NCBI GenBank assembly: GCA_029778965.1
Contig: JAKPBL010000464.1
Coordinates: 1-5,903 of the forward strand
Reading direction: 5' to 3'
DNA length: 5,903 bases
Origin: Bacteroidota bacterium
GTDB taxonomy: Bacteria > Bacteroidota > Bacteroidia > Chitinophagales > Chitinophagaceae
Made by a program: the position numbers and the translations under genes. Shown here one piece after another: positions 3,617 to 5,903 of the stretch. Within the stretch, counting starts at the first letter, position 1, and each line of letters starts with the position of its first letter. A model generated the notes under the pieces. It was not told the DNA's origin, searched no databases, and worked only from the letters and a program-made list of their open reading frames with translations.

Positions 3617-5903
3617 CAAACGCCGGTGCTCTACGAGCTGGGGCTGAAAGGCAGCGAAGGCCGGCTCGCCAAAGACTCGGTGGTAACCGTTACCGACTCG
3701 CTCTATGCCGACGGGAGCTATTCGGCAAAGCGGCAATCGTACAGTTCGCGGAACAGGATCATCCTGCGCATCGATCCATCGGTGCACAAGACCCTGCCGC
3801 CTGCTTTTACTGCCACTGCACAGGTGAAGATCGATTATACAACGCCTTCGGGAAACAACAGCGTAACCCGTAACTTATCATTGCGGTATAAAGCAGACAG
3901 CACTTATACCAATAGTTTCGCTTACGAGTTCGACAACGGCACTTCGGTAACCGTAACCGTGCTGAACCTGTCTGTCGATGCCGCCGCGGGCACCTGGTCT
4001 TCGCTTGAGCTGGTGAACCGGTTGGAAGCGCTGCCGGTGTACACATTCGACTGCACCAACGACGTACTGGCTTCTATCGGCTTCGAAAGCCTGCCGATGA
4101 ATACTTCCAACGATGCCATCATGGCCAGTTGGCCGGTAAAGATCGGCGCCGACGCCTACGACGTGGAATGGACATATATTGATTCTGCCGCCATGGCCGG
4201 CGGTTATTATGGAACCGTTGGCAGCCCGGTGCCCGCACGTGTTTTCGATAACAACAGCAGCCGCGTTACCGTAACCGGCAACAGTTACGAAGTACCCCTG
4301 TTGTACGACGGACGAGGGCATTTGTTTGTGCGGGCCCGGCCGGTACAGTTACTGGCCGATGGTACACGGAGAGAAGCGCAATGGGGAGAAGCTACCGCCC
4401 GCTTTGAATTTGCCGGGCACGAGAACAGCCTGAACTGGCAGGCCACTACCAGTTTTGCCGAAGAAGGCAAGCGAAAGTCGGTGCTGGACTATTTCGACGG
4501 CACCCTTCGTTCGCGGCAAACCGTAACCAAAGACAACGAAACACAAAATACCCTTGTTGCCGAAAAGATCTACGACTACCAGGGCCGCCCGGTGATAGAG
4601 GTATTGCCGGCGCCCACCCTCAGCACCACTATCGGTTATACCCGCGCTTTCAACCAGGGGCTCAACAGCGCGGCCTACGATGCCGGCAGCTTCGATGACC
4701 TGGCAGGCAGTAGTGATTGCGCCCGCACGGCCGATTCGATGCTGACCGCTTCCGGCGCCGCCAAATACTATTCGCCGCTCAACCCGTTAAAAGACCAGGG
4801 CATGCACCGGTTCATTCCCGATGCGAAGGGATATCCTTTTATGCAGGTGGAATATGAGCCCGACCAAACAGGGCGTATCAGCGCTCAATCAGGCGTGGGG
4901 AAAGACTTCCAGCTAAAGACCGGCCACGAAACGAAATATTATTACGGCAGCGCCGGGCAGGAAGAATTGAATGCGTTGTTCGGCACCGAGGTGGGGCTTG
5001 CAAAACACTATTTCAAAAACATGGTGCGCGATGCAAACGGGCAATACAGCATCAGCTATACCGATATGGCCGGCAAAACCATTGCCACTGCCTTGTCAGG
5101 TACCTTGCCTGCGGGCTCGGGGCTCGACACCCTGCAAAGCAGCAGCAAGCGAATGCTCACCGAAAAAATGTCTGATGCGCAAAGCACGGTCGTCAAAGAC
5201 CTGGCGATGGAAACACAGAAAGGATTGCTGGTATCTATGGCCGGCAACTACCATTTCCAGTACAGCCTCAGTCCCGAAGTGCTTTCGCTCGCGAATTGCG
5301 CCAGCGAACAGATTTGCTATGATTGCCTGTACGACCTCCAGATCAGCATCAACGGTTCCTGTACCGATCCCGCCGGCGAAGTTTTCGCTTTCGACACCAC
5401 CTACCGGAATTTTACGCTCGGTGTGTACGATACAGCCTGCAACACCGTCAACAATGCGTTTAGCATTTCTTTCATCAAATACCTGCAACCCGGCTCATAC
5501 CAGGTTGTCAAACAATTGAAGGTAAACCGGCAGGCGCTCGCTTACTACCGCGATACCGTTTACCTGCGCAACAATACCTGCAGCACCATAGATCAACTGG
5601 TTACCCAGCAACTGGCCATATTGGCCGGCATTGATGCCTGCCAGGCCACCTGCCAGGCCTGCACCGACAGCCTCGGTAGCTTTGCACAGTTCTGGACAAG
5701 TTACCGCGCCCGGTCGGGCGTTACCACGGCCGAAGATTCAACGGCCCTGTATCCCTATGCTTTGACGGCCTATAACGAGGCGAAGAACAATTGCAACGAA
5801 TTGTGCAAAGGCCATGAAGACAGCGCCAACCTGCGCAGGTCGATGTTGCTGGACATGACGCCCAGTTCGGGACAATATGCCAACCCCGACAATATCATCG
5901 ACA
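3554..5903 (+). CDS. Giant secreted YD/RHS-type protein, N-terminal 783 residues (3' partial)
   Basis: The frame is open from ATG 3554 to the last base without a stop, so the gene runs off the window. The start is set by the signal peptide: MRWKF, hydrophobic LILSVLLFAW, likely cleavage TMA|Q at 21/22. The next Met (20) would remove it. Order of segments: 22-155, beta-rich, Ser/Thr-rich (DSVVTVTDSLYADG, VKIDYTTPSGNNSVT); about 172-268, FN3-like (IMASWPVKIGADAYDVEWTY, GNSYEVPLLYDGRGHLFVRA); 310-354, YFDGTLRSRQTVTKDN...YDYQGRPVIEVLPAP, the RHS-type N-terminal signature resembling DUF6443; 434-465, YEPDQTGRISAQSGVG and GHETKYYYG; 477-514, TEVGLAKHYFKNMVRDANGQ then SYTDMAGKTIATAL; 582-751, Cys-rich. 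I recognise the 310-514 strings from giant YD-type proteins of Chitinophagaceae and Flavobacteriia. Full length is probably well beyond 1,000 residues. It is likely secreted and attached at the surface; enzymatic activity is not evident. It is co-transcribed with the 247-residue protein and the upstream giant gene. Confidence 0.9.
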   Translation, partial: MRWKFLILSVLLFAWRTNTMAQTPVLYELGLKGSEGRLAKDSVVTVTDSLYADGSYSAKRQSYSSRNRIILRIDPSVHKTLPPAFTATAQVKIDYTTPSGNNSVTRNLSLRYKADSTYTNSFAYEFDNGTSVTVTVLNLSVDAAAGTWSSLELVNRLEALPVYTFDCTNDVLASIGFESLPMNTSNDAIMASWPVKIGADAYDVEWTYIDSAAMAGGYYGTVGSPVPARVFDNNSSRVTVTGNSYEVPLLYDGRGHLFVRARPVQLLADGTRREAQWGEATARFEFAGHENSLNWQATTSFAEEGKRKSVLDYFDGTLRSRQTVTKDNETQNTLVAEKIYDYQGRPVIEVLPAPTLSTTIGYTRAFNQGLNSAAYDAGSFDDLAGSSDCARTADSMLTASGAAKYYSPLNPLKDQGMHRFIPDAKGYPFMQVEYEPDQTGRISAQSGVGKDFQLKTGHETKYYYGSAGQEELNALFGTEVGLAKHYFKNMVRDANGQYSISYTDMAGKTIATALSGTLPAGSGLDTLQSSSKRMLTEKMSDAQSTVVKDLAMETQKGLLVSMAGNYHFQYSLSPEVLSLANCASEQICYDCLYDLQISINGSCTDPAGEVFAFDTTYRNFTLGVYDTACNTVNNAFSISFIKYLQPGSYQVVKQLKVNRQALAYYRDTVYLRNNTCSTIDQLVTQQLAILAGIDACQATCQACTDSLGSFAQFWTSYRARSGVTTAEDSTALYPYALTAYNEAKNNCNELCKGHEDSANLRRSMLLDMTPSSGQYANPDNIID
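4070..4360 (+). other. Fibronectin type III-like domain in the second giant protein
   Basis: Residues about 173-268 show the FN3 layout: an A/B strand with the key Trp (IMASWPVKIGADAYDVEWTYID, core Trp193 and the Tyr202-Val204-Trp206 strand), a loop of about 20 residues, then TVTGNSYEVPLL and the Arg/Val strand LFVRARPVQ. This is the pattern 'W-x-x-V-x-GAD-x-Y-x-v-e-W ... s-Y-x-V-x-L ... l-x-v-R-a'. FN3 domains act as spacers or binding modules in secreted bacterial proteins. Confidence 0.55.
4490..4615 (+). other. RHS-type N-terminal signature (DUF6443-like)
   Basis: Residues about 313-354 contain YFDGTLRSRQTVTKDNET, then VAEKIYDYQGRPVIEVLPAP. The YD-x-x-GRP-x-x-x-x-LPAP string is the hallmark that I recall as starting the YD-repeat part of Bacteroidota RHS-like proteins, usually annotated DUF6443. 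It marks this gene as a member of the family even though the repeat region proper lies beyond the window. Confidence 0.65.
5297..5806 (+). other. Cysteine-rich segment of the second giant protein
   Basis: Residues 582-751 hold eleven cysteines: C582-x5-C588-x2-C591, C603, C629, C676, C696-x3-C700-x2-C703 and C747-x3-C751. The rest of the visible protein has almost none. Because the protein is exported, disulfides are the likely use. The repeated C-x(n)-C-x2-C form could also hold a metal. The segment does not match a named domain that I can identify. Confidence 0.6.
5639..5662 (+). repeat. Two adjacent 12-bp copies encoding CQAT-CQAC
   Basis: TGCCAGGCCACC is followed directly by TGCCAGGCCTGC. 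The first nine bases are identical and the unit is in frame, so the protein gains CQATCQAC (C696-C703). It may be a small in-frame duplication that created the C-x3-C-x2-C cluster, or chance use of the same codons. Confidence 0.45.

Noticed and set aside
4971..5519. A 182-codon + strand open frame
   Set aside because: It lies wholly inside the second giant gene in another frame. Its protein is rich in Pro, Ser, Arg and Cys without any domain, as expected of a shadow frame, and the frame at 3554 carries the family motifs here.

Overview
The window looks like a piece of a Bacteroidota chromosome, most probably from the Chitinophagaceae (Chitinophaga/Niastella-like). The reasons are: start sites without a usable Shine-Dalgarno and with A-rich leaders; signal peptides ending in a small residue followed by Gln (ADA|Q, TMA|Q); GC content a little above half (estimated by eye); and above all the protein families, which I recognise as very large secreted proteins of the YD/RHS-repeat type common in that group. 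Family assignments come from recalled sequence patterns, not from a search.

Layout: three genes, all on the + strand, fill almost every base. (1) 1-2796 is the C-terminal 931 residues of a giant secreted protein whose start lies left of the window. It contains a conserved SGRRN segment, a PA14/jelly-roll-like domain flanked by two small C-x-x-G-aromatic...C loops, an INPY...GNWR segment, a carbohydrate-binding-module-like jelly roll and a single YD-type repeat at the very end. (2) 2799-3542 is a complete 247-residue exported protein whose strand pattern recalls LolA-type lipoprotein carriers (weak inference). (3) 3554-5903 is the N-terminal 783 residues of a second giant secreted protein, open to the right edge. 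It has a signal peptide, a beta-rich N-terminus, an FN3-like domain, an RHS-type 'DGTLRSRQ...YDYQGRP...LPAP' segment, a PDQTGR/GHETKYYYG segment and a Cys-rich region.

The junctions are 2 bp and 11 bp, so the three genes are almost certainly one transcription unit. There is no promoter, terminator, RNA gene, mobile element or CRISPR array in the window, and no gene-free stretch longer than 11 bp. Open frames on the minus strand and in other + frames are shadows of these genes.

How they may work together (inference): two giant surface or secreted YD-type proteins with a small periplasmic or secreted partner encoded between them, forming a secreted-protein cassette. The visible end of the first protein has no RHS core cleavage motif, no variable toxin tail and no recognisable type IX sorting domain, which sets it apart from classical polymorphic Rhs toxins. 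The second giant protein may be the N-terminal counterpart of the first, that is, a duplicated or split pair, but the parts visible here do not overlap and cannot test that.
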